From NCBI GenBank assembly GCA_012931725.1, contig CM022948.1, forward strand, positions 48,289,306 through 48,353,305: a stretch of 64,000 nucleotides of DNA. The letters are read 5' to 3'. The translations under genes were made by a program, and so were the position numbers. This DNA comes from Litsea cubeba. Taxonomy: Eukaryota; Streptophyta; Magnoliopsida; Laurales; Lauraceae. The notes under the pieces were generated by a model, which ran no database searches, was not told the DNA's origin, and saw nothing but the letters and a program-made list of their open reading frames with translations. Positions 46,806 through 58,400 of this stretch are shown piece by piece (the stretch's first letter is position 1; each line of letters opens with the position of its first letter).

Positions 46806-49800
46806 TTACAAGACCTGCAAAAGGAACATTAGAGTTCCATATTTGTACATCTCAATTTGTTGTAAATATGATTTAGTTACAAGCTGATCCTGATGTGTTG
46901 CCATTTGTTGTAGGTAAATATCGTGTACGACCTTCGCTCTATAATACCACATGTCATCTTGGTTGAAATTCATAGGCCGGCCTGTGACAATGTGCTCCAC
47001 ATACGCCAAAGTGAAAAACCCACAATCATTGCTGCACACGTCTATTTCACGTTAATATATTTTTATGCAATAATAATGAAATCAACAGATTATTGATTTA
47101 ATACCTACTCACCCATTGACTTGTTGTGGCAGATTCGGTATCCTCACTAGCCTCCAACTTGCGGGATTGGGCCAACCATCGTCACGAAGCCGTGATGAGA
47201 CAAAAGTGGTCTGGTAAAGAACATGCATTACCATTAGTTCATTTCAAATTTTTGTTATGGATCTTAGATGAAACTGATGAAATCGGCACTTACAAAATAT
47301 TCTAGAAACTGAACGTTCCCAAAACCATCTAAGCTGTTGTAATATTCCCATCTCCCCACTTTGACGTTTCCTACCAAGAGTGTAAAATGGCTGTCTGTAC
47401 ACATCGGAAATACCAGCCAATCGCGAGAGCTGAAGCTGTAACGGTATCTTCTCTCTGGTGATCCAAAAGCATTATTGTAGGTATCCGGATGTATATTTGG
47501 ATCTCTGTACCATTCCTGTGGAAACAATGAATGGAGGCATGTTTGATGTGACTATGTTTACTTTTGAATGCAGAAAATTACGCTAGTAGGAGGCTTCATT
47601 ATGATCATACCGCAAGGCTAGAATGGAAAAAGTGAGCACCCCGCACTTTAGTAGCCAGAATTTCAAACCAATAATCCATTGCCTGCAAAATTTAGATTTG
47701 GTCAGAAGACATAATTCAAGATCACATATTTGGTACGCACACACACAAGTTACTGAAACCAATTATCCATTGTATGTTGTTTGTCGTCACCTTGGTATCC
47801 AGCCAGTCATTATGTAGGAGGCCCCGCATTTTGATGGCAGGGATAACCGTGCAGATTTTGGCTAATGAGGGATCACTGCAATAACCACAATTGATTCAAT
47901 CCTAAATGACCATTAGGTACGACTTATCTACTTGAGATGTCAGCAGAAGTAACTTACTTTGCTTTATATTCATTCCAGAAAATGTCAAGTAAGGCAGCCT
48001 CCTCAACTGTAAGACTGTACTCAGCACTGCGGGCTCCATAAGTTGTCACCTGGTATGGCTGAAAACGCGTAGGCAGCATATTCTTCCTGTGCCGTGCTTT
48101 GATCCTTATTATCCTGGAGGGAAGAGACTCGCCTGGTGACACATCTACAACAGATTCCTGCGTTGTAACTGGTTGTGGAGGAGTTAAAAAACCACTTGGA
48201 CTAGATAGGATATCCTCAACAGGTTGGGAGGATATACTATCTACAGGAATTGGGCTTGGTGGGATGGATTGTGGAGGCATTTGTAACGGAACAGAAGTGG
48301 GCGTAAGTTGTCTGATGCTGTCATCCAATGTTCTTGGCCTCTGTAATGCATATAAATATTTATTCAATCATAACCCCTTCATTAGTATAATTTAAGAGAT
48401 TAAAAACATATAAGTGTGTGCCACATACTTTCCTCTCCTCCTCATCTGAGCTGGAGCTAATGCAATCTTGCATCTTGAATTCCACAAACCTAGAAGCACA
48501 TGCTGATTTAAATCGCCTGATCTTACGACCTATTCTATCCAAGAATTCATCAATCTTTTTTTCCTTCCCTGGTTGCTTCTTCATATCTTCAATTCCAACC
48601 AATAAATGGGATGCAAAATCACCAATCTCCATCATAGTTGAGTCGGAAAAATCTGTTTGTGGATGCGGTTGAGAAGGACCTGGATCTTGTTGTGTGTGAT
48701 TATGCTCTTGCTCAAGGTCAGGGTTAGTGGCGCCTTCCACAACTTCAAATCGTCCGATCCTCAATCTGGTGATACCCCTATACCACTGAAAGTAATCCTC
48801 GGAGTGACGGTTGCTATCAACTTCAACTTCCCCTTTAAGCACCGATTTCTTTCTACCATTCCACTCTTTAATTCCTTCTTTCATTTTCTTTGAATAATCT
48901 ACGGTGGCCTTCAAAACCCTATCTTCCCTATTGAATGCACCGTAGAATGGAGGGGGAACTATTTGTTGAAAGCCGAATTGCTTCATCACGCGATTGCTAT
49001 TGTGGCGTTCAACAATCCAGTAACAGACCACCGCAGTCTGTGAGCAAAATACCTCCATTTCATGGTTATCTACTATCTTGGCCAATTCATCTTTAAAACC
49101 AACATATGGCCGCCAAATGAACTGCATTTATTAAATAAAATGTCAAATACATTTATCTACTTCAAAATGTTCAAAAAGTACCAAATAATATATGTATATC
49201 CTATAATTAAATATTATATTTAAGCGCTTACATTATCTGGATCTTGGTTGTCTAGTTGTTTACGAACAACTTCCACCGTGGAGAAGGTATTGTGACTCTT
49301 CAAGCGCCTGGACCACATCCGGCTAAGGGGGAATTCGAAGTCATCATGCCATTGTTGAGTTGATTTAATTTCTCGCCCGATTGACATACGAGATATGGCC
49401 CAAATCTGATTCAAATAATTAGTAGGCATTAGTAGAATATTATGGAGTAAAATTTAGACAATTCTTACATATAGTGTGTACAAGTGGGTAAGTGTTTTTA
49501 CTTGCAAGAGTTGAACAGGCCCGCCTAAGGTCTTCTGGTGGTCAGTAGGCCTCTTAGAACCTTTATGCTTGCTGGTTGATTTGGCGACTGTTCTTCTTGA
49601 TAGCTGTCGGTAAAGATTCGCCAAGCATGCGGGGCCCCAAGCAAATCTTTTAAACTCCCTGAAAAGCTCTAAAATCCATGCCCCCCCCATCGACCCAGAA
49701 GTGTTCGTAAAAATTTGACCCGCCACCAAACAAAAAAGATATGCCCTTGTAGCCATTATTTGCTCATTCTTCGAAGATTTCTTGGAAAGTTTACTAAAGT

Positions 49801-50369
49801 TATTCACCAACCAAGTCAATTTTAAGTCACTGCCATTGCAATCCCTGTCTTGATGAGGTTGTTTACCCAACAACTCTAAACACACCTCACTAACTGTGAT
49901 AGGGCTAGAGAATGTACGCCCTGTAACTACTCTCCCATTGATGGGTAGCCCATATATGTAAGCAACGTCTTCAAGAGTGACTGTTGCTTCTCCACTAGCC
50001 AAATGAAAAGTGTTTGTCTCAGGCCTCCATCTCTCTACTAATGCAGAAATTAGTGCATGGTCAATTGTGATTTTTTGCAATTTAGAAAGATGAAGGAGGC
50101 CCGTTTCTTGAACGAATGCTTCTTGAGTATCATTCAAAGACCATTTATCTTGCAGTATGGTTGCCGGCTTACAAACGAGTGGTCCCACATCCTGTATCAA
50201 AATAATTAATGCAAATATACCATGCACAGTTATATGAGAACTTAAACAAAATGTGTTATTGTATACATAGAGTTCAACATACCCTGCCACTCCATATGAC
50301 TTCAGAAATATGGTTATCTTGTTCTTGCAGAATGCTTCTGTCAAGTGGACCAGGGTTGAATTCAGCCAT
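46806..50369 (-). CDS. Plant mobile domain - ULP1 (C48) cysteine protease fusion
   Basis: Ten exons inferred from GT-AG borders: 50369-50283, 50191-49502, 49405-49232, 49121-48429, 48340-47958, 47875-47791, 47682-47611, 47515-47294, 47210-47113, 47031-46806. They total 2730 bases, open throughout, about 909 residues. The start MAEFNPGPLDRSIL is typical of plant mobile domain proteins. Residues about 40-380 are the mobile domain (LSKLQKITIDHALISALVERW, LEDVAYIYGLPINGR, GAWILELFREF, AVVCYWIVERHNSNRV). A charged and Pro-rich linker follows. The C-terminal ULP1 fold keeps all catalytic residues: His about 771 (DSHFTLLVG), Asp about 791 (YYNSLDG), Gln about 832 and Cys about 838 (NGNDCGFFTL). ULP1 enzymes cleave SUMO; whether this one does is unknown. 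It sits inside MULE 2 and is probably element cargo. Confidence 0.85.
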
Positions 50370-51143
50370 CTATAATAAAACCAAATCCATCAATGTAAGT
50401 GTGTACACCATATGAGAGAGATAAAATTCAATTTGTATGTACAATTTGATCCCACTGCCATATGTCAGTCCATTTGCCATTTGTTCTACTTACAGCCCAT
50501 TTAGGAGTACTTTGGGAGTGTGTACATTATATGTCACATAAAATCAGTTTATAAATAAAATTCAGTATGGCCCTTAGAATTGAATTACGGTACATTGAGT
50601 TCTACCATGAGACATTAACGAGACATGAAATTCCACATAGAGAGGATAGGTAAGCATGACTTATCATCCATTTCAATCATAGCTACTAAACTGGTATACA
50701 CACTTAGAATTGACAGTAATATAATTTTCTAAGTAACATTTTATCGTACAATTCACATCTATGCGCACGTTCATCTTACACATCACCAAATGTATTCCTA
50801 ATTAGCATAAACCCCAAATCTTTGATGTAAATTCTGCACAGACATATATTGGGGATTGCTTACTTTATCTAATTCAAGGGTAGTGAATGGAATACCAGAG
50901 AACTTTTGCTTTTCCTGTTTTGACATTTACATTGGAAATATGAGGATCCAAACTCTAGTGAATGTAAATTTAAGTTCATTTGAATGGTAGAAAAGCTACA
51001 TTGCAATTCAGGTAAAATTACTAGAATGTAAAGAGTGATCATTTATTTCTTCCTTATATTTTTACTCATGGAGTGCGCTCTGATATGAAAGTTACAAAAG
51101 CATTGGCAAAGTTAGAAAAGACTGAAATAAAGATGGATGAGGG
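50370..51143. other. Upstream region of the PMD-ULP gene inside MULE 2
   Basis: AT-rich, no open frame. It should carry 5' untranslated sequence and perhaps the promoter of the minus-strand gene, unless transcription begins in the right terminal repeat. No clear TATA box was assigned. Confidence 0.45.
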
Positions 51144-52030
51144 CGGTCAACCTTTTTTTTTTCTTCTAATCCTCTCCAATACTGGGTTACTCCCCAATGC
51201 TAGTCTTCCTTTACACAGAAAGGGTTTGTCTGCATTGATCAAAACGAAGCAAACATTTTTCTGTTAACGAATCAAACAAAAGCAAACATCATCATCAAAT
51301 AAAAAAGAACTCATGCCCATTTTCATCTTCCAGAGTCAAACGAACACATTTAAAATAGCAAACCCATATCTGACATCATCCAAGAGTTCGAACCCATCTC
51401 TCTCCCATCCAAAACACAGTGAGAAAACCCTTTTTGCACACCCAACCCAGAAGAAAATGACAAGGAAAAAGAACCCAATCCCTGACATAGCTCTCAAATC
51501 ATCATCATCAATAAACATGAAAACCCATTTCCAAAACAGAAAACCCATTTCCCAAACATCAACACAAAAGAGAAAAACTACAAGAAAAAGAATCCTATTA
51601 CAGAAACAGAAATTTCACATTACAAATCGTGCCTCTTTTACGAAGAGAGAAATGAGTCTTCTTGGTTGTTGCTGTAGCCGGATCGCTGCCAGTCAGAGAC
51701 AAGGAAGACGACTGCTTCCGCCGTTCTCGTCGATGCCAAACCTGTTGATCGGAGAAGAAGAACCCAATGGTTGCCGTTCGTTGTAGAGGTATAAGGGGAA
51801 GGTGAAAAACGAAATGGGTGAAAGGGGAAGGTTAAAAGTGAAAAGGGCTTTTAAACGGATGCACTGTTTTTTACTTTTACATTTGGATCCCATGATATCA
51901 TGGGATCCTGGGGCAAAAAAGTAAAAAAAAAAAGGGAGACCAGAGTCAAACGACTCTGGTGACATTAGCAAAGTATGAGTCATGTAATTGGGACATTAGG
52001 GTCTAGCAGGGGCCAATACGTCAAATTCCC
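51144..52030 (-). repeat. Right long terminal inverted repeat of MULE 2
   Basis: Partner of 45325-46185. The same 24-base palindrome is at 51885-51908. The outer end lies next to the target duplication at 52031-52039, inside the upstream region of the ABI5-like gene. Confidence 0.88.
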
Positions 52031-52039
52031 TGTTTTTTT

Positions 52040-52416
52040 TAGTAAAAGTATCTACTGGACAAGTTTGGCCGATACGATACCATATAAAAAAACGTTACCT
52101 AAAAGGGCACAAAAGTCCACTAAAAAGAAGAGAGAGCGAAGAAGGCCTCGAAACCATGCAGAGAATCCACATGACACGCGTCCGGGGGGCAAAACTAATC
52201 GTGGGGTATCCTCAGTCCGACACTTGTCCGGTACGTGTCGACTTTTGGTCGAACCGACTTAGTGCAGGGCCGTTACATGAAGCCGAGCCTGGAGAGGGTT
52301 TATGAGCGTACTCAGTGATTCAAACACTCTTCAACAACAACGATCTCATCCGAATTTCCTGCCTGAAACGACTCCCTCTTTCCACATCAATCAATTCTTC
52401 CACATAATACCCCTTT
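52040..52416 (+). promoter_or_regulatory. Upstream region of the ABI5-like gene
   Basis: The 377 bases left between MULE 2 and the ATG. A TATA-like box CATATAAAAAAAC lies at 52081-52093. CE3-type coupling element: GACACGCGT at 52173-52181 (reverse ACGCGTGTC). ABRE core ACGTGTC at 52233-52239, 52 bases further on. The ABRE plus CE3 pair is a known abscisic-acid response unit in cereal genes and is bound by group A bZIP factors, so self-regulation is possible. If the TATA box is real, both sites would fall in the 5' leader; the start site is not known. Confidence 0.55.
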
Positions 52417-55400
52417 ATGGCCTCTTCCTCTCAAGTCGTCCAGCAGCTGCCCACGATCTCCGCGGAAGGCGGGAACGAGCCTGAGAAATCGCCTCAGGAA
52501 TTCCCTCTGGCTCGGCAGTCGTCCATCTACTCCCTCACCCTGGACGAGTTCCAGCACGCAATCTGCGAACCCGGGAAGAACTTTGGGTCCATGAATATGG
52601 ACGAGTTCCTCACCAACATCTGGAACGCAGAGGAGAGTCAGGCCGTGGCTGCAGCCATGCAAGAAGCGGCTGAGTCGGAGGGTGCGCTCCTGACCCAGCC
52701 CAGCCTCACCAGACAGGCTTCTCTCTCTGTCCCTGCTCCCCTCTGCAGGAAGACTGTAGAGGAGGTCTGGTCCGAATTACACAGAGGCCAGCAACAGCTG
52801 CCTAATGATGGAAATACCGGAAACGCCCCTCGACAGCCAACCTTTGGGGAAATGACACTTGAGGACTTTCTCATAAAGGCGGGGGTAGTTCGGGAAAGCG
52901 GCGGGGCTCCTGCTTCCACCTCTTCCCATATCCAGACCCAACAGCCTCACCAGCAAATTGGATATTTTCGTAATAACAACGTGGTGGAACAAGAGTCCGG
53001 TTTTGGGAATGTGATGACCGGTGGTTTTCCTTATCCGGATCCTCAAAATACCACCAATGGAGGGACGGTGGCTGGTATTCCGGCGTTCCAAGGATACTCG
53101 TCTCAACAGCAGGCAGGTGGGGCCGTTCCAAGGGAGTTCGACAATTTTGGCGGCAGGGGGAGTAGGAATGGGGGCGGTTTTATCGGGCGTGGTTATGGCG
53201 GGAGGATTGGGGACGGTGGCGTAGTGGGCGGGCTTGATGAGGCGCAGCAGCCGGTGAGTCCAGTGTCGTCGGATGGGGTGGCACAAAGTCAGACGGTGGA
53301 TAACTCGGTGGGTCTGTTCGGGTTGGAGATTGGAGGTGGTGGTGGGGTATTGAGGGGTGCAATGGGGAGGAGGAGGGCGGTTGGTGGGCCGACGGAGAAA
53401 GGGGTGGAGAGGAGGCAGAGGAGAATGATAAAGAACCGCGAGTCGGCGGCCCGATCTCGCGCTAGGAAACAGGTATGAGTCGTTACCGATTCTCAGCAGT
53501 CCATTTGTTTTGTGAAAAATGCGTTCGTCAGAGATTATGACAGCAAACAATTTGGGCTTTCTTTCTTTCTTTTTCGATCTGCATTAGGTGTGGCCCACTG
53601 GATGTTGCAAGGGTTTGATCTAAATGATTTTAACTTTTCTTTCTTTAAAGATCTATCTTATCTTGGGGGTGTTTGGAAACCAAAGATTTTAAGATACTTT
53701 TTTTGATGTACTAGATAAAAGGAGGTGGTCCATCCTTATGGTTTACCCCCATTGATTATGGGACAAAGGGATCGAAAGTTGTAAGTGGGGTTAATTTAGT
53801 CAATCTAATATCTCTAATCTTTTCATCCATAGCTCACAAATTTAACAGTTTTATACCTCTAATCTTTTCATCCATAGCTCACAGATTTAACAGTTTTATA
53901 CCTCTAATCTTTTCATCCATAGCTCACAAATTTAACCGTTTTATATCAAACAAGAAAAATTGACTCTCAATCCACCGGTCTAGGGGTTATGAATGAATCG
54001 TCACTTTGGATGGATCATAAGGTGGGCCTCAGTGGGCATTTCGAACGGTGCGGAATGACGGAGACAGCCTCCCTTAGCTAGATAAAAATATTCTTTTACT
54101 TCTACGGTTCTCTCATTTGAACAAGTATGAACTCAGTTTCCTTTTATCATGTCCAATGTTTCCAATGTTTGGTAGGCCTTACATGTTCTCTTTTTGTTGG
54201 TTCCCCATTGAGAAAATTACAACAACTAGAAATATAATCAGAGAAAACCCCATCAAAATTGCTCACCTCACAAAAACCTAGAGGATGGAGGAAGATGGAC
54301 ATTTCGTCTTGTCCTCTGGGAGAAATTTGCATAGAAGTTAATAAAAAAGAAACTGAAAACACAAAATACTAGATAGATAGACAGACAGACAGACAGACAT
54401 GGCCGGGAAGAATTACGTATGTCTGTATGTTATATTGGTATGGTAGTGGAATTTGTAATTGAGAAGGATAGAGATCAGGTGGAGGAGAATCTGACACATG
54501 AATCATCACAGAGAGATCCAACGGCTTGGGCTATTAATTTGAAGATATTCATCTTTACCTGTCCGCTTCCCCTACTCTCTTGCGTGCGTGCGTGCAAGAG
54601 AGTGGAAGAAAAATAAGTCTCTCTTTCTAAAATGAAGTGGGTGAACAAGTGTTTTCGTCAAAGAAACTAGAAGAAGTGTTCTTATAGAGGGAAGAACTAC
54701 ACATAAAACACCAACATGCACAAGAAAAGAAGCAAATAGGAATTGGGTCTCATGCATTAACTGAGCACTCCTAATCTCTTTACAATATGAGAAACAACAA
54801 CTTCCTAGCCACAAAATGCTAAAAAATCTCCTTTTTTTCTGTTGCAATACCAAGAACAACCGATCAACTTCATCTCTAATTATTGCTTCATTATGTTTTT
54901 AGCATTTCTTAAATATTAGTGAATAGAAAAACACATTGTTCTAGAATATGTAGAAATATTATGCAATTTCCAAGCGCTAAAAGTATTAATCTATCAAAAT
55001 ATGCAAAAACTATCAGACAACAAAAGTAGCAAAAGTATTATAATATATGCAAGAAAAATTTGTCAATATTTAAATCTACATATGTTTTATTCTGCTTGTA
55101 TCCAAACACCCCCTTAATGTAGTTTTATATAGTTTAAACTGCTTGTAATTGAATTGTTTAAACTGGTTCAATTTTTGCAACTTAGCCAAAAAAATGAATT
55201 GTTGATAATGGTCGAGTAGGATCAAATGAGAAATTTAGAGGAGCGGTAGGCTTGTGGAGGACTTAGTTTGATCAGTTCACCTAGAAAAGGGGTAATTTTC
55301 ATCTTCCGAATGATATAATATGAGAAACTAGCAAAACATACCCGCGCTTAGCACAGGCAATGTAAATATATGAAAGTTGTGATAAAAATATCAAATTAAC

Positions 55401-58400
55401 AAATTTTTTTGATAAAATGGAAGGTTTTCAAATTTAATTACAAGAACCGTAGGCTATGGAATTCAAAATTCTACCCCTGATCTTCATCGCCATTTTTTCG
55501 AGGACGAGGAAGCAAAGAATCCAAACCATTTCATCTTATTTTGAAGAAGACAAGCAAGTTTTAAAATGTAGAGTAGTTATAGAGCAGTTACATTGTTACA
55601 CAAAAAGATAAAATGAAAAAAAAGATAAAATGGGTGGAGTGAAATAAGAACTTGGGAGTTGGGAAGTGGGGAGAAAAAAAATGAAAGATTTAAAATAAAG
55701 TAGTATAACTGATGGTCAAAATAATAACCATAGGTCAAAATTGAAGCCAAATCGCTTGAGCTTAATATAGTATAATGGTGTTTAGATGTGTATTTACTTT
55801 TCATGAAATCTCATTTTTCATATTCTATAAAAAACAAATTCGTTTGCTTGTTGTAAGAAGTTTATCTAGATACCGATAAATCAAATGATGTCATGGGACT
55901 AGGATCTAGGGAAAAACGCTTAAAAAGTGCCGACCGGAGTTGAGCGACTCTAGTGACATTATTTGAGTCTCGGTCATAAAATTGGAAAAATTGGGTTTTA
56001 AGAGGATTAACATGTTAAAATCCTTTTTAAGTTTGAACGGTACTTTTGAAAGCTGCTTTGTCGACCTACATATCAGGATTCTTCTAGATTTAACTATTAA
56101 CGAACAAGTCATAATGAGTGGCGAATCGAACACGACTGTCCACATACTCAACCATGATTCAATCATAGTTGTTGCACGGTTGCGATCAACTCTTGCTTTT
56201 TAGTATTAGACTTTTATATTTTATTTTCCCCACAAGGAATTCGGACGTCAGCCCGTCTGATTTAGTTCAGATACAGAAATCGGAGAAATTGTTTATCCAA
56301 AAGGTAAAATTCAGAGAAGGGCCAACCTTTGGAACTAGAACAGCTAAAGTCACCCTTCCTTTTTTATTTTATCATTAACGATTCCTAGTTCTCAAGATTT
56401 TTTTCTACAAGCAAGCACCAAAAATATTGGAATATGAGGAATTTTGAAGGTAACAATGTTACTTTTAATGATTTTTCCTTTTTTCCACTAATCGAAAACC
56501 AACTCCTCCAACCCCACCCCATGAAAACATGGAAGCACATATCCGGTGCGAGACGCACACTATGCGTGCTTGCGCACCAGGTTGTGGGGCCCAACCGGGG
56601 GTAGGAACGGGATTTTAAGGATAGGGTGGGACCTATCTACCTACCAAGTTATAGGGTTTCATCCAATCATTCTACTATCTTCATCCGGCTCATAAGTTTC
56701 ATGATGTATAGTCCATTTAGATGGATCCAAACTTAGGGACGTGTGCAATATGGGGGTTCCGGCCGGTATATCCGGATGCTCAGGTGGAGGATCATCATGC
56801 ATCCCCGTGAGCCCAATTAGGAGGGACGTTTTCAACCTAAAAATGGTTAGACAATGTCTAATGCTTCCATGCATGCACAATATATATATATATACACGTA
56901 TATACCGTCTTACTAGGAGGACCAGCTAGTGGGACCCACCTTGAGACCCTGTAGATCCGGAGGGGAGGGGGAGGGAGGGGAGGGGAGGGGAGGGGGGATT
57001 GAAAGACCCAACTAGGGCCAACCTGGATATCAATTTGAAGTCAATCTAATACATCTAACCCGTTCATCCATGGTCCACAAGTTTTAATGGTTGTCTATAT
57101 AATAACAAAATATGACCCTCAATCCAATGGTCCACTCTATACGGATCTGTGCAAATCCATGGGATTTGTGACTATAGAGGGGTTGTGTACTATCTGTGGT
57201 CCATTTGGATGGGTCATAAGGTGGGCCCTACTCAGTGGTCCTCACCGTAGTAAGGATATAAATATATATCACTTTTAAAGTATTTTTAAAATTTTATATT
57301 TACAATAAAAGTTTATTTAGCTTATTTGTTTAACAAGTAGTAATGTAAAGGTGAAGGTAAAGCTCATCCACTAGTCACCTTTTCTATCTCTGCCATGTTA
57401 GGTTGAAGAAGTAGAGAAAGAAAGTAATCTTGAAATTCCACTTTTTCTTTACCATAAACTTTACCACAACTCACTTTTTTATCGCATAAAACTAAGGTAT
57501 TGTAGCAAAGTAAACCCAAGACAAAAGCAAAGATAAACATTGCTTCACTACATACTTTATTTCTTCTTTACTTTATTATTACCTTTATCGTTGATATGGA
57601 ATTTACTTCACATTTACTTTTCCACACGTGTAAACAAATATGCCTTTGATAGTTGCTCTTAGATAAAAGATCTCCCTCCACAATCTGTCCAATGTGCATA
57701 ATTCTATTAAGAATATTTTGAAGCCTCAGATGCTAGGAGAAATGTTCTATTCCAATTAAGAATTACCACACTATCATACTGTTCATGTGTAAAACATGTG
57801 GTTAACCAATGAAAACAATAATCAAATCTATTATTTTACATATCATCTAACGTAACTTCAAATGAGGTGAAATTTTTGTAAAAGATAAAACAAGGTGGAA
57901 CAGTGATGTTGAGGGGTTTGGATATTTTAAGGTGGAACTTGTTGATTGATTTGTAGCATTGGGCTCAAAGAATCCAGACTCACACCTTAAAGAAGATCTT
58001 GACTAGCCCGTTATTGCAACCTTTATTGGTTGAAGCCCAAATTTATGTAGCTTTATCAAGCCAACAAATGTCTACTCATTATTTTGTTTATTGTTTTTCT
58101 TAGATCTTGATAGATCTTTGTATATCTTCTCGCTAATTTTTTCTCTCCGGCTAATTGCCTTTTTTTACTCAATCCTCCCCCTTAGTTCTCTATTCTACCT
58201 TATTTAAGTCCATTCATTAAGCCCTAGTCTTGTGCCACCTCCATCTACTCATTTCGTTGCAGAAGCATTCGGTTATTCATTTCCTCCCATCCTTCCTTCC
58301 TTGTGGCTGCTTTAGCTGTTCATTTCTTCATGTGCCTGCGTTAGCTATTCATTTCCTCCCATCTAGTGATGCATCATCTAATTGCTACTCGTAGATGGTT

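Larger units (their letters stand above)
45325..52030. mobile_element. MULE transposon 2 carrying a PMD-ULP1 gene, no transposase
   Basis: A 6706-base element with inverted ends of about 0.87 kb starting GGGGATTTGACATATTGG and GGGAATTTGACGTATTGG, flanked by a 9-base duplication TGTTTTTTT (45316-45324 and 52031-52039). The 9-base size and long ends mark it as Mutator-like. Its only coding content is the plant mobile domain-ULP1 gene on the minus strand. This matches the known habit of some plant MULEs (the Kaonashi type) of carrying ULP1-like protease genes. It must rely on a transposase made elsewhere. Confidence 0.88.

Noticed and set aside
52777..53550. 257-codon open frame antisense to ABI5-like exon 1
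   Set aside because: Proline- and arginine-rich by-product of the opposite-strand coding sequence; no domain and no start context.
53811..53945. Three regularly spaced repeats that might look like a CRISPR array
   Set aside because: The units are contiguous tandem copies without spacers, in a plant intron.
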